From assembly GCA_003448685.1 (NCBI GenBank), contig DLXW01000048.1, forward strand, positions 1 to 16,312: a stretch of 16,312 bases of DNA. Reading direction: 5' to 3'. The position numbers and the translations under genes are program-made. This document shows, piece after piece, positions 1 to 7,430 of the stretch. The DNA is from Cyanothece sp. UBA12306 (GTDB lineage Bacteria > Cyanobacteriota > Cyanobacteriia > Cyanobacteriales > Microcystaceae). Below the pieces are notes generated by a model. That model did no database searches and was not told the DNA's origin. It was given only the letters and a program-made list of their open reading frames with translations. The first letter of the stretch is position 1; each line of letters begins with the position of its first letter.

Positions 1-660
1 GTGCAAGCGGAAAGTATGCTCAATTTCTGCTTGAAGTTGATACTCATAATGGCCCGCTTTAACAAATTCCCTGGCACGATTATGAGCGATCGCGGAAATT
101 TCCATTGCTTGACGTAACATAGCCAATTCTTTAACACTTTTGACCTGACGCATTCGGTGAAGAATTAGACTAGGATCTTCAATAGCCACTGGGCCAGTTC
201 CCCGCTTAGGATAAGTGGCCATTAATCGCTGCCAATGGGATAAAATAACCTCATTGAAATATTTATCTCGACCTAAACGATAATAAATGCGATCGCTTTT
301 TTCAAGATATTGGGGTAATTTTTCATCGATTTCATTGATAGGATAAGCTTCATCTGCACCGTAAATTTCTTTAGCTTGTTCTACCCCACAACGATAACCT
401 GTCCAAGTTTCTTTGTCAGGATCTTTTGGTTGGACAAATAAGACAAAACGATGTTCTTGATGATGGGGAATTAATACTGCTACTGCTTCGGGTTCATTAA
501 ATCCTGTCAAATAAAAAAAATCGCTATCTTGACGGAAAGTGTATTCTACATCATTGTGCATCACCGATGTGGGAGCGCTACGAAAAATAGCAGTTCCTTG
601 ACCGATTTTGCTCATCAAATCTTCCCGACGCTGACGATATTCAGTTTGATCAATTCCCAT
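1..660 (-). CDS. pepP: Xaa-Pro aminopeptidase (aminopeptidase P), 3' part outside window
   Basis: The reading frame runs from the ATG at 660 leftward through the window edge without a stop, giving the first 220 residues. The visible part matches the N-terminal aminopeptidase P domain. It opens with an MGIDQTEYRQRRE stretch, then has SDFFYLTGFNEPEAVAVL (about residues 43-60), a region of HRFVLFVQPKD type, and the linker into the pita-bread catalytic domain (about 180-220, with MRQVKSVKELAMLRQA). Family members of about 430 residues release an N-terminal residue preceding proline and use two manganese ions. The metal ligands lie in the C-terminal half beyond the window, so catalytic competence cannot be judged. 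Two HIP1 octamers lie inside the gene. No clear Shine-Dalgarno sequence precedes the ATG. The identification rests on remembered family similarity and is strong. Confidence 0.9.
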   Translation of the reverse strand, partial: MGIDQTEYRQRREDLMSKIGQGTAIFRSAPTSVMHNDVEYTFRQDSDFFYLTGFNEPEAVAVLIPHHQEHRFVLFVQPKDPDKETWTGYRCGVEQAKEIYGADEAYPINEIDEKLPQYLEKSDRIYYRLGRDKYFNEVILSHWQRLMATYPKRGTGPVAIEDPSLILHRMRQVKSVKELAMLRQAMEISAIAHNRAREFVKAGHYEYQLQAEIEHTFRLH

Positions 661-718
661 ATCAATTTTTTGATTACTTTCTATAAACTATGATTGGTGT
701 CTAACTTTTATCATACTC

Positions 719-759
719 AAAAAAACCAGTAACCATGGGGCAAAAATCAATGGTTACGG
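719..759 (-). terminator. Intrinsic terminator after the DUF2973 gene
   Basis: An 8-bp perfect stem (GTAACCAT at 729-736 with ATGGTTAC at 750-757) can be extended by two C-G pairs around one bulged base. Read on the minus strand it is followed directly by seven T residues (plus-strand A run 719-725). It sits between the DUF2973 stop and aminopeptidase P, so those genes are probably separate transcripts. Confidence 0.75.
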
Positions 760-789
760 ATTGGTAAAATATTGAGTATATTTTTAGTA

Positions 790-1104
790 TTATTCTCCTT
801 TTTCCTGAGTTTGGTTAGGAGAATCGTTATACAAAGCATCAAGTTGTTGTCTGGCATCTTCAACGGTTACTGAACGCATTACTAATAAAGGTTCATTGAT
901 GGGATTGCCACTATCATCTAATAATTCGGGATGAATTGTTGTGTTAGAACCTGTCAAATTCAGGGACTTGTTCTTGAAAGACTGCCTTTTATCTTGATAT
1001 GGTCTGGGTGAATCCATACTCACTGTAATTAGGCTACGAATTAGATTACTCACCGCAAGAAAGGCAATAATAGTAAAAGCGAGAATGTAAAGCAGGTGCA
1101 ACAT
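790..1104 (-). CDS. DUF2973 family cyanobacterial small membrane protein
   Basis: This 104-residue protein begins with a single hydrophobic segment (residues about 2-25, MLHLLYILAFTIIAFLAVSN) followed by a polar tail rich in N, D, Q and P. The segment looks like an N-terminal membrane anchor with a soluble tail of about 75 residues. The opening MLHLLYILAF and the overall length fit the cyanobacterial family DUF2973, whose function is unknown. A strong Shine-Dalgarno GGAGGA (1111-1116) lies 6 bases before the ATG. The DUF2605 gene is 140 bp upstream on the same strand, and these two families are commonly neighbours in cyanobacteria. It may have its own promoter at 1176-1204 and ends at a convincing terminator. 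Confidence 0.8.
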   Translation of the reverse strand: MLHLLYILAFTIIAFLAVSNLIRSLITVSMDSPRPYQDKRQSFKNKSLNLTGSNTTIHPELLDDSGNPINEPLLVMRSVTVEDARQQLDALYNDSPNQTQEKGE

Positions 1105-1175
1105 TTAAAATCCTCCGTAAAAAAGCAGTTGGTAAGTTTTGGAAGGCGATAGATAATAAGGTAAGATTTTTGATA

Positions 1176-1204
1176 ATTATAATTAGCTTACCAATAATTG
1201 CCTA
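1176..1204 (-). promoter_or_regulatory. Candidate promoter for the DUF2973 gene
   Basis: The minus strand carries a perfect -10 hexamer TATAAT (1181-1176) with a weak -35 TAGGCA (1204-1199) at 17 bp spacing. It lies about 70 bp before the start codon. A 6-bp inverted repeat GGTAAG/CTTACC (1160-1165 and 1187-1192) brackets the -10 element and could be an operator. The -35 match is poor. Confidence 0.35.
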
Positions 1205-1244
1205 CACAAATCCATTTCTGAACATTCCTTAATGATGAAGAAAA

Positions 1245-1568
1245 TTAAGGGTTATTTTTTTTATATGCTCGCCATTGTCTGGAAATTTGCCAACATTGTG
1301 CCACTAATTGATGCCAAGGAACTAAAACGCTTGTATCAATTCCAGCTTGTTTCCCCAGAGTTTTAAAGAGCAGTTGAGCAGTCATTAGTTCTTGTTGACT
1401 CTTTTTGACTCTTTCGAGTAGTTCCTCCTGTTCTTGGATAGATAATAGGGTAATCCGCTCGGATTCTAATAAATTCCGAGCTAGGGTGAACCAATATTGA
1501 AAACCTTCCAATAAAGGCTCGAGTACACTTTCAAGTAGTTCTGATTGATCGGGATATGAATCTGGCAT
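1245..1568 (-). CDS. DUF2605 family cyanobacterial protein
   Basis: A 107-residue soluble, acidic and mostly helical protein with no signal peptide or membrane segment. The pattern MPDSYPDQSELLESVLEPLL near the start, then QYWFTLARNLLESER (about 24-38) and VPWHQLVAQCWQ (about 83-94) towards the end, matches what I recall of the cyanobacterial family DUF2605 along its full length. Function is unknown. It precedes the DUF2973 gene on the same strand, which suggests a joint role, but the 140-bp gap leaves room for a separate promoter downstream. No Shine-Dalgarno is visible; the bases before the ATG are T-rich, as in many cyanobacterial genes. Confidence 0.8.
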   Translation of the reverse strand: MPDSYPDQSELLESVLEPLLEGFQYWFTLARNLLESERITLLSIQEQEELLERVKKSQQELMTAQLLFKTLGKQAGIDTSVLVPWHQLVAQCWQISRQWRAYKKNNP

Positions 1569-1590
1569 TTAAAAAAAGTTTGATTATAAT
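1562..1590 (+). promoter_or_regulatory. Candidate promoter for the seven-gene plus-strand run
   Basis: A consensus -10 TATAAT (1585-1590) has a weak -35 CTGGCA (1562-1567) at 17 bp spacing, about 105 bp before the glycosyltransferase start. The -10 lies in the palindrome GATTATAATC (1582-1591), so the minus strand carries a TATAAT as well. The -35 overlaps the first codons of the divergent gene. Confidence 0.3.
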
Positions 1591-1695
1591 CTTTTCTTAT
1601 CTTAACATTTTTTATATTTCTTTACATCAATAAGTAAAAATTCTCAGTTTAAGACCTTACAAAAATCACTTAGAGACTTGGAGATTTCGTTAATC

Positions 1696-2433
1696 ATGGC
1701 TGGTCTTTCGATTATTATTCCCACTCTCAATGAAGCCAATTGCTTACCCTATATTCTCCGCTGCCTCAGTGCATTAGAACCTCCTGCTGTCGAAATCATC
1801 ATTGTTGATGGAGGTAGTCAAGATCAAACTCGGCTCATTGCTGACAATTATGGCATCACGACAATTTCCTCTCCTATAGCTCGACGTTCTTTCCAAATGA
1901 ACCTGGGAGCTAAAGCGGCTACCACTGAGCTTTTGTGCTTCCTTCACGCTGATACGTTAGTTCCTAACGATTTAGTAACGCTTATAGAAATGACCTTAGC
2001 CGAACCTCAAATAGCTGGTGGCGGTTTTATTTGTTTGATGAGTGGACAAAAGACAACCCGATGGGATATTTCCCTGCACAACTACCTCAAAACTTACTAT
2101 GCACCGCTAATATTTCGTCCGCATCTATTTTTTTTTAAAGGACTAAGATTGTTGTTTGGCGATCAGGTCATGTTCTGTCGTCAAACTGATTTTTGGGACT
2201 GTGGTGGTTTTGATTCTGATTTGCCCATCATGGAGGATGCGGATTTATGTCTTAAGCTAGTTAATAAAGGGCGTATTTGCCTAATCAATCGTGTGGTGCA
2301 ATCTTCTGACCGTCGCGTCGCAGCTTTAGGCACACTCAAAGCCCATGGACTTTATTTGTGGCTAGGATTTCTTTGGGGTTTAGGGGTCTCAGCGACCTAT
2401 CTCAAAGGATTTTATCCTGATATTCGGACGTGA
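1696..2433 (+). CDS. Family 2 glycosyltransferase (TIGR04283-like)
   Basis: A GT-A fold glycosyltransferase of 245 residues. LSIIIPTLNEA (residues 4-14) is the nucleotide-sugar binding start, DGGSQD (38-43) the second binding loop, LHADT (83-87) takes the place of the DxD metal motif, GDQ is at 155-157, and PIMEDADLC (177-185) supplies the usual E-D pair. A hydrophobic patch at 219-236 suggests membrane association. The pattern fits the TIGR04283 group, some members of which are linked to arsenosugar synthesis; nothing nearby supports an arsenic role. An in-frame TTG at 1678 would add six residues, but GGAGA at 1680-1684 fits as a Shine-Dalgarno for ATG 1696. The stop overlaps the start of the next gene by four bases, indicating translational coupling. 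Confidence 0.8.
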   Translation: MAGLSIIIPTLNEANCLPYILRCLSALEPPAVEIIIVDGGSQDQTRLIADNYGITTISSPIARRSFQMNLGAKAATTELLCFLHADTLVPNDLVTLIEMTLAEPQIAGGGFICLMSGQKTTRWDISLHNYLKTYYAPLIFRPHLFFFKGLRLLFGDQVMFCRQTDFWDCGGFDSDLPIMEDADLCLKLVNKGRICLINRVVQSSDRRVAALGTLKAHGLYLWLGFLWGLGVSATYLKGFYPDIRT

Positions 2434-2855
2434 ACTACTGTCTCTTAAGTTTTTTGATTCGACTACAATTTCCCTCAATTTCTCACATCTCTACTGCTGA
2501 ATTAGCTGATTGGTTCGGGGATGACCAACGCCATCCTCCTGTGTTGCTTGATGCGAGAACTCCTGAAGAATACGCTATTAGTCATCTCCAACAGGCACAA
2601 TTAAGTCCTGCTAACTTACTCCAATTGAGGGATATAATAGGATTATCTACTTTAACCCCCATTGTTACTTATTGTTCCGTTGGCTATCGTTCAGCGATTT
2701 TGGCTAAGAAACTTCAAGACCAGGGGTACAAGCAGGTGTTTAATCTCGAAGGATCTTTATTTGCTTGGTTTAGAGAAAATCGGCCTGTTTATCAAAATGG
2801 ACAACCCGTTAAGCAAATTCATCCTTACAATTGTTTTTGGTCTCTTTGGTTGTGA
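2430..2855 (+). CDS. Rhodanese-like domain protein
   Basis: A single rhodanese domain of 141 residues. The substrate-side motif VLLDARTPEEYAISHL spans residues 38-53, the active-site loop CSVGYRS spans 82-88 with the persulfide-forming Cys82 present, and NLEGSLFAWF (105-114) closes the fold. Such domains carry sulfane sulfur or act as sulfurtransferases, probably in the cytosol. The tail (HPYNCFWSLWL) is aromatic. The chosen start is the GTG that overlaps the glycosyltransferase stop as GTGA; the first 15 residues are not domain-like, so a later start is possible. The next gene begins 8 bp downstream. Sulfur chemistry gives no obvious functional link to the glycosyltransferase, but the overlap makes co-expression very likely. 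Confidence 0.88.
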   Translation: MNYCLLSFLIRLQFPSISHISTAELADWFGDDQRHPPVLLDARTPEEYAISHLQQAQLSPANLLQLRDIIGLSTLTPIVTYCSVGYRSAILAKKLQDQGYKQVFNLEGSLFAWFRENRPVYQNGQPVKQIHPYNCFWSLWL

Positions 2856-2863
2856 ATTATTCT

Positions 2864-3283
2864 ATGGAAATTATCTTTGTTTATAATGCCAACAGTGGCT
2901 TAATTAATACTATTTTGGATATGGGTCATAAAATAATTAGTCCAGATACTTATCAGTGTGATCTGTGTAATCTGACCTATGGAATAGTAACTGAAAGAAA
3001 AGAATGGAAAAATTTTAGAAAATCCTCAAAAGATGCCTTAGAATTTTTACACAAAGATGAATTTGAAGAAAAATATCGAGAAAAAAGAGAATATCCAGTC
3101 ATATTAAGCAAGAAAAATAATAAGGAATTAGAGCAGTTACTAGGACCCGATGACTTGAAGCAAATGAAAACTGCTGCTCAATTGATTGATTGCCTCAAAA
3201 AAATCTCAGATCTCGATATTAGTGTCGAATCTTCCATAGATAACATTCCCCAAAGTAACCTTAACTTGATCAAGGAACAGTAA
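2864..3283 (+). CDS. Unrecognised small protein with a CxxC motif
   Basis: Using ATG 2864 gives 139 residues; an in-frame TTG at 2831 would overlap the rhodanese gene and is less likely. The N-terminus MEIIFVYNANSGLINTILD looks like a beta strand and loop, followed by SPDTYQCDLCNLTYG with Cys32 and Cys35 forming a CxxC pair that could bind metal or be redox-active. The middle is very rich in charged residues (DEFEEKYREKREYP, 65-78) and the C-terminal third is helical and acidic. There is no signal peptide or membrane segment. I recall similar uncharacterised proteins in cyanobacteria and Bacteroidetes but no function. The neighbouring rhodanese (8 bp) and RimB-like gene (2 bp) place it in the operon. 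Sulfur transfer to the CxxC pair is speculation. Confidence 0.75.
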   Translation: MEIIFVYNANSGLINTILDMGHKIISPDTYQCDLCNLTYGIVTERKEWKNFRKSSKDALEFLHKDEFEEKYREKREYPVILSKKNNKELEQLLGPDDLKQMKTAAQLIDCLKKISDLDISVESSIDNIPQSNLNLIKEQ

Positions 3284-3285
3284 GG

Positions 3286-3762
3286 ATGGTTAATCAAAAG
3301 CAGCAATTATTAATAATCGGCTGGCGGGAGCGAATAGCCTTACCAGAATTAGGAATTGAAGAAATTAAGGTTAAAATTGACACCGGAGCCAGATCATCTG
3401 CCCTTCATGCTTTAGACATCGAAATGTTCACTGAGGCTCAAAAACAGATGGTGCGATTTAAGGTACATCCCTATCAAAGGGATACCAACCAAACGATAAT
3501 TACACAAGCCGAACTATCAGAACACAGAAAAGTTCGCAGTTCTACTGGACATGATCAGTTACGACCCGTAATTAAAACGATGGTACAATTGGGCGGACAA
3601 CAATGGCCTATTGAATTGACATTAACTAATCGAGATGTTATGGGTTTCCGAATGTTACTAGGTCGCCAAGCAATCAGAGGACGCTTTATGGTAGATTCTC
3701 GAAAGTCTTTTTTGGCAAGTCGTCGGGGAAAAGATCCTAAAAAATACAAACCGAAGAAATAA
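3286..3762 (+). CDS. RimB-like retropepsin-fold putative protease (ATP-dependent zinc protease family)
   Basis: A 158-residue protein of Pfam family PF05618, named a zinc protease family but with a retropepsin-like fold. The diagnostic [12 protein letters not shown] (residues 31-42) carries the aspartate of the DTG triad. The second conserved part, [21 protein letters not shown], is at about 117-137 and is followed by a basic tail ([15 protein letters not shown]). In Pseudomonas the relative RimB is encoded with RimK and modulates RimK-dependent modification of ribosomal protein S6. Here rimK follows after 5 bp. AAGG just before the ATG acts as a Shine-Dalgarno inside the end of the previous gene. 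The family assignment is firm; the direct protease activity and substrate are inferred. Confidence 0.9.
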   Translation: MVNQKQQLLIIGWRERIALPELGIEEIKVKIDTGARSSALHALDIEMFTEAQKQMVRFKVHPYQRDTNQTIITQAELSEHRKVRSSTGHDQLRPVIKTMVQLGGQQWPIELTLTNRDVMGFRMLLGRQAIRGRFMVDSRKSFLASRRGKDPKKYKPKK

Positions 3763-3767
3763 AAAAG

Positions 3768-4673
3768 ATGAAAATTGCCGTTTTATCACAAGATTCCTCC
3801 CTTTATTCTACTAAAAGACTTGTAGAAGCTGGAGAAGCCCGTGGACACCAAATGCCAGTCATTAATTACCTGCGCTGCTATATGAATATTGCTTCTCAAA
3901 AGCCATCGGTAATTTATCAAGGTAAACCCTTAGAAAACTTTGACGCAATTATTCCCCGTATTGGGGCATCAAGGACTTTTTATGGGACAGCAGTGGTAAG
4001 GCAATTTGAAGTGATGGGAGTTTTCAGTGCCAACGAATCTCAAGCTATTGCTCGCTCTCGGGACAAATTGCGCTGTTTACAAATTTTAGCTCGTGCGGGG
4101 GTTGGTTTGCCAGTGACGGGTTTTGCCCACGCTACCAAAGACATTGATGGTTTAATCGATATTGTAGGCGGCGGACCCTTGGTGATTAAACTATTAGAGG
4201 GTACTCAAGGTATTGGGGTAGTATTAGCTGAAACCCATCAAGCTGCTAAGTCGGTTATTGAAGCTTTTCGGGGATTGGATGCCAATATTTTAGTTCAGGA
4301 GTTTATTAAAGAAGCTGGCGGTGCAGATACCCGTTGCTTTGTGGTTGGTGATAAGGTAATAGCATCGATGAAAAGACAGGGCGCAGAAGGAGAATTTCGC
4401 TCTAACCTACATCGGGGAGGAAAGGCCGAAAAAGTTAAGTTAACGCCAGAAGAAAGGAGTACAGCAGTCCGTTCAGCTAAAGCAATGGGGTTAAGAATAG
4501 CTGGAGTAGATATGCTTAGTTCTAATCGCGGTCCGGTGGTCATGGAAGTTAATTCTTCTCCTGGTTTGGAGGGGATAGAGAAGGCAACAGAGATCGATGT
4601 AGCGGGCAAGATTATTGAATTTTTGGAAAAAAATGCTGCACCTGGAAAAACCCGCGATCGCATTCAATATTGA
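3768..4673 (+). CDS. rimK: RimK-type ATP-grasp alpha-L-glutamate ligase
   Basis: At 301 residues it has the usual RimK length. ATP-grasp features are in order: the RSRDK linker at 97-101, [13 protein letters not shown] (139-151) with the ATP lysine 141, the adenine-side QEFI (177-180), RSNLHRGG (211-218), GVDML (246-250) and the magnesium-binding [12 protein letters not shown] (260-271). RimK adds glutamates to the C-terminus of ribosomal protein S6 in Escherichia coli and can also make poly-alpha-glutamate. Whether S6 is the target in this organism cannot be seen. It follows the RimB-like gene by 5 bp and precedes a zinc deacylase by 67 bp, a recurring arrangement. A HIP1 octamer lies near the 3' end (4654-4661). 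Confidence 0.95.
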   Translation: MKIAVLSQDSSLYSTKRLVEAGEARGHQMPVINYLRCYMNIASQKPSVIYQGKPLENFDAIIPRIGASRTFYGTAVVRQFEVMGVFSANESQAIARSRDKLRCLQILARAGVGLPVTGFAHATKDIDGLIDIVGGGPLVIKLLEGTQGIGVVLAETHQAAKSVIEAFRGLDANILVQEFIKEAGGADTRCFVVGDKVIASMKRQGAEGEFRSNLHRGGKAEKVKLTPEERSTAVRSAKAMGLRIAGVDMLSSNRGPVVMEVNSSPGLEGIEKATEIDVAGKIIEFLEKNAAPGKTRDRIQY

Positions 4674-4740
4674 GGGTAGTTTTCAATTGAGTGTATCAAT
4701 GAGTGAGTGTGGGAAGTATTTAGATTTTAATGTTTAATCT

Positions 4741-5739
4741 ATGCAGATGAAAATTGCTGTTAGAGAGGAACTATTGACAGAAAATGAGTCACAGAAAATC
4801 GTTAAAATCGCAGGCGAAGAGATCGCACCAGGAGAATTTAGGCGCTTAGAACTTCCTGTAGCCCGTTTGCCTACCCAAACCCTGCTTTCTCTACCGATTA
4901 CGGTCATTAATGGCATTCAATCGGGACCTAAACTTTGGCTAAGCGCAGCTATTCATGGAGATGAACTCAATGGAGTGGAAATTATTCGCCAAATTGTCGA
5001 AAAAATTCGGCCAAAATTGTTACACGGTACTTTGATTGCTGTACCAATTGTTAATGTTTTTGGTTTGATCGAACAATCTCGATATTTACCCGATCGCAGG
5101 GACTTAAATCGCTCTTTTCCCGGCTCTGAGGGGGGTTCTCTAGCTTCACGGTTGGCTTGTCTATTTATGAAGGAAATTGTCCAACAAAGTACCCACGGTA
5201 TTGACTTACATACGGCCTCTATCCACCGGATTAATTTACCCCAAATTCGCGCTAATCTCCAAGATCAAGAAACACGTCGCTGCGCTCAAGCTTTTGGAGC
5301 GCCTCTACTAATACATGCTACGACTCGTGATGGTTCTTTGCGAGAAGCAGCGAGCAAAAAGGGGATTCCTATTTTACTGTATGAAGCGGGAGAAGCTTTA
5401 CGGTTTGATATAGAGGCTATTCGGGTGGGTGTGGAAGGAATTGAGAGGGTAATGGAGTGTTTAGGAATGTATCAGTTTTCTTGGTATAGATCTCCGGTAA
5501 CTTCGATCGAAGTGGAGAAATCTAAATGGATTAGGGCATCCCGTAGCGGTATTTTTCGCTTGGAGGTAGCTTTAGGAGAAAAGGTAGTGAAAAAGCAAAA
5601 ATTAGGCATTATTGCTGACACTTTTGGTGACAATAGTGTTAAAGTCCGTGCAACTGTTAATGGGATCGTCATTGGACATACCCAAAATCCTTTGGTTAAT
5701 CAAGGTGATGGAATTGTTCATTTAGCGATCGTTGATTGA
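4741..5739 (+). CDS. Succinylglutamate desuccinylase/aspartoacylase family zinc hydrolase
   Basis: A 332-residue M14-like zinc amidohydrolase. Zinc ligands are visible as AAIHGDELNG (69-78, with His72 and Glu75) and DLHT (155-158, His157). RDLNRSFPG (120-128) is the substrate-binding loop and YEAG (214-217, Glu215) the catalytic glutamate. The C-terminal part (about 250-332, IFRLEVALGEKV...GNGIV-like strands) is the usual beta-rich lobe. The family removes acyl or peptide groups from amino acids such as N-succinylglutamate. No arginine-succinyltransferase genes are nearby, so arginine catabolism is unlikely; the RimK context suggests hydrolysis of a glutamyl-type conjugate. Start is ATG 4741 or ATG 4747; no Shine-Dalgarno distinguishes them. 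Confidence 0.9.
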   Translation: MQMKIAVREELLTENESQKIVKIAGEEIAPGEFRRLELPVARLPTQTLLSLPITVINGIQSGPKLWLSAAIHGDELNGVEIIRQIVEKIRPKLLHGTLIAVPIVNVFGLIEQSRYLPDRRDLNRSFPGSEGGSLASRLACLFMKEIVQQSTHGIDLHTASIHRINLPQIRANLQDQETRRCAQAFGAPLLIHATTRDGSLREAASKKGIPILLYEAGEALRFDIEAIRVGVEGIERVMECLGMYQFSWYRSPVTSIEVEKSKWIRASRSGIFRLEVALGEKVVKKQKLGIIADTFGDNSVKVRATVNGIVIGHTQNPLVNQGDGIVHLAIVD

Positions 5740-5790
5740 GTTATTGCGCTATAACAACAGAGTTGGTATCTAGTAATTTGTTCAATCATC

Positions 5791-6507
5791 ATGATGTGGA
5801 TTCGTAAACCCAGTAATATTATCAGTAAGATTCTCTCTCCTGCGGTGCAACTTTGGTTGCGTTCTCAAGTCGATCATGTGGAAACACTACAGATGAAGAT
5901 TGACGGAAGCGATCGCCAAATTTTGGGGGGATATATTCCAGGTATTATGCTTAATAGTAAGGGTGCGGTTTATCAGGGGTTACATTTAGCTCAAGCTGAA
6001 ATTACGGGAGAAAATATTCGGATTAATATTGGTCAGATTATTAAAGGTAAACCTTTACAATTACTCGAAAATATTCAAGTTTTAGGCGAAATTCAAGTAA
6101 CTGAAACTGATTTACAAGCGTCTTTATCTTCTTCTTTATTAGGTGATGCTTTTCGAGAATTATTAATTACTTTATTAGAATATCAGGGGTTGAGTAATGT
6201 TCAACAAATTTTAGATAAATATGAGATTATCTGGCAAGAAGTAACCTTAAGTCAGTCGACTTTTACCTTACAGGGTTTAGTTACTCAAAATGAAGCTGAA
6301 AATCAAATTATTATTAAAGGACAATTAGAATTAATTTCTTCCCAAACCCTAAGATTCATTCCTCTTGAGATGGAAGGATTATCAGAGTTTAGTAATAATT
6401 CCTTAGAAGAACTGGAACTAGATTTAGGTTCAGATGTGGTGATTGATTCTCTTAATTTAGGCGATAATCAATTATTTTGTCGCGCACAATTGCTAATTCG
6501 TCCTTAA
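5791..6507 (+). CDS. DUF2993 (LmeA-like) protein
   Basis: The 238-residue protein has the amphipathic beta-strand repetition typical of DUF2993: ISKILSPAVQLWLRSQVDHVETLQMKI at the start, GGYIPGIMLNSKGAVYQGLHLAQAEI (about 47-72), then NIRINIGQIIKGKPLQLLENI, with an even scatter of L/I/V. Family members bind phospholipids; the actinobacterial LmeA is needed for mannan elongation, and many cyanobacterial members are uncharacterised. There is no cleavable signal peptide, although IISKILSPAVQLWL could form an amphipathic helix. Two adjacent ATG codons (5791, 5794) could serve as start. It is 51 bp after the zinc hydrolase and last in the plus-strand run; a HIP1 site is at 5909-5916. Confidence 0.8.
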   Translation: MMWIRKPSNIISKILSPAVQLWLRSQVDHVETLQMKIDGSDRQILGGYIPGIMLNSKGAVYQGLHLAQAEITGENIRINIGQIIKGKPLQLLENIQVLGEIQVTETDLQASLSSSLLGDAFRELLITLLEYQGLSNVQQILDKYEIIWQEVTLSQSTFTLQGLVTQNEAENQIIIKGQLELISSQTLRFIPLEMEGLSEFSNNSLEELELDLGSDVVIDSLNLGDNQLFCRAQLLIRP

Positions 6508-6550
6508 CAATTTATCCTAATTAAAACCATAGGAAAGAATATATAGCGTC

Positions 6551-6830
6551 TATCACTTTGGTGAGGTACACCTTGATTTTCCTCCGACTGCTGACCAGAC
6601 AATTTTGGATTTTGGATTTACGATAAAAGATTAAAAACAAGCCCGAAGTCTTTCAAGCAGGGACAAGTTAAGATCATCAAATCGTATAATCATTAATCTA
6701 AAATCTAAAATCTGCAAGCCCGAAGTCTTTCAAGCAGGGGAAAATCCAAAATCCAAAATCTAAAATCGATTTGACTGCCGAACCTCCGAATCTCCAAAAC
6801 CATCAACTTCTGTACCTCACGAGTATGATA
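6551..6830. repeat. Nested inverted-repeat element in convergent intergenic region (possible MITE or double terminator)
   Basis: The 379-bp gap 6508-6886 contains no credible gene. Its core is bounded by a perfect 10-bp inverted repeat, GTGAGGTACA (6561-6570) and TGTACCTCAC (6811-6820). A further 5-bp match lies 5 bases outside each end (TATCA 6551-6555, TGATA 6826-6830), making 16 of 20 bases paired. Inside lies a perfect 18-bp inverted repeat, ATTTTGGATTTTGGATTT (6602-6619) with its complement (6742-6759). No target-site duplication is evident. The flanking genes converge on it, so its transcript from either side could fold into a long hairpin. Confidence 0.7.
6638..6739. repeat. 25-bp perfect direct repeat, two copies 77 bp apart
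   Basis: The same 25 bases occur at 6638-6662 and 6715-6739 (core GCCCGAAGTCTTTCAAGCAG). Each copy starts and nearly ends with CAAGC. Both lie within the inner inverted repeat. The separating 52 bp include several near-copies of an ATCTAAA unit. Two copies with one spacer are too few and the surroundings wrong for a CRISPR array; there are no cas genes here. Confidence 0.85.
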
Positions 6831-6886
6831 ACTGCTATTGTCTTCTCAATTTAATAAAAGTGATGGCTTCAAATATAGTTCCCCAT

Positions 6887-7324
6887 TTAAGGAGCTTCTC
6901 CGCCAATGCCAATACCTGTATTATAGATTTGAGCATTAGTTAAGTCTAAATTATTCATTGATGCCCCAGTAACATCAGCATCGTAAATCATAGCGTGGGT
7001 AAAGTTAACATTATCCAAATTCGCATCGTTGAAGCTGGCATTCGTAACCATTGCCCCTGTTAAATTAGCACCTTTTAAGGTTGCTCCTGTCAAGTCAGCT
7101 CCTTCAAGGTTGGCCTCAATCAAGTTTGCACCTGAGAGGTCAGCATCACGTAAATCTGCCCCAATCAAATGGGCATATCGTAAATCTTCATAGGAGAGAT
7201 CACAGCCCATACACTCCCCTGTTGAGAGTAATCTTTGAACGTGGGCCGGATTTCCGGCTAGAACTGGACTCGCTAAAATGATGGGAGTAGCGAGGGCTAG
7301 GGTGACTAAAATGTTCCTTTTCAT
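6887..7324 (-). CDS. Secreted pentapeptide-repeat protein with CxxC cap
   Basis: A 145-residue protein with a clear signal peptide: basic MKRN, hydrophobic core, and cleavage predicted after PVLA at residue 23. The mature part starts with a helix (NPAHVQRLLSTGEC), then Cys38 and Cys41 in CMGCDLSYEDL. About 16 A(D/N)LxG-type pentapeptides follow (residues 42-135), forming a right-handed quadrilateral beta helix. A disulfide or metal site at the cap is plausible. This architecture is common in cyanobacteria and its function is unknown; the protein is expected in the periplasm or thylakoid lumen. The Shine-Dalgarno AGGAGGT lies 8-15 bases before the ATG. It is divergent from the KefB antiporter and converges on the repeat element at its 3' side. 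Confidence 0.92.
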   Translation of the reverse strand: MKRNILVTLALATPIILASPVLAGNPAHVQRLLSTGECMGCDLSYEDLRYAHLIGADLRDADLSGANLIEANLEGADLTGATLKGANLTGAMVTNASFNDANLDNVNFTHAMIYDADVTGASMNNLDLTNAQIYNTGIGIGGEAP

Positions 7325-7430
7325 AAATGTCTACCTCCTCATTACCTGAACTTCATCTATTAACTAGGTTACAAAAAATTAATGTTAGGCAACTTCACCC
7401 AATCGGGTTATTTTGAGGAGATTTAAGTTT

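Noticed and set aside
1227..1258. CCTTAAT/ATTAAGG hairpin followed by eight T on the plus strand, looking like an intrinsic terminator
   Set aside because: No plus-strand gene ends there; the T run encodes lysine and asparagine codons of the DUF2605 gene on the other strand, and the hairpin lacks a T run in the direction of that gene.
4295..4663. 122-residue minus-strand open frame inside rimK
   Set aside because: It is antisense to the ATP-grasp domain of rimK and resembles nothing; the plus-strand frame carries all motifs.
6638..6739. Two 25-bp repeats with a spacer, CRISPR-like
   Set aside because: Only two copies, 52-bp AT-rich low-complexity spacer, nested in a larger inverted repeat, no cas genes in the window.
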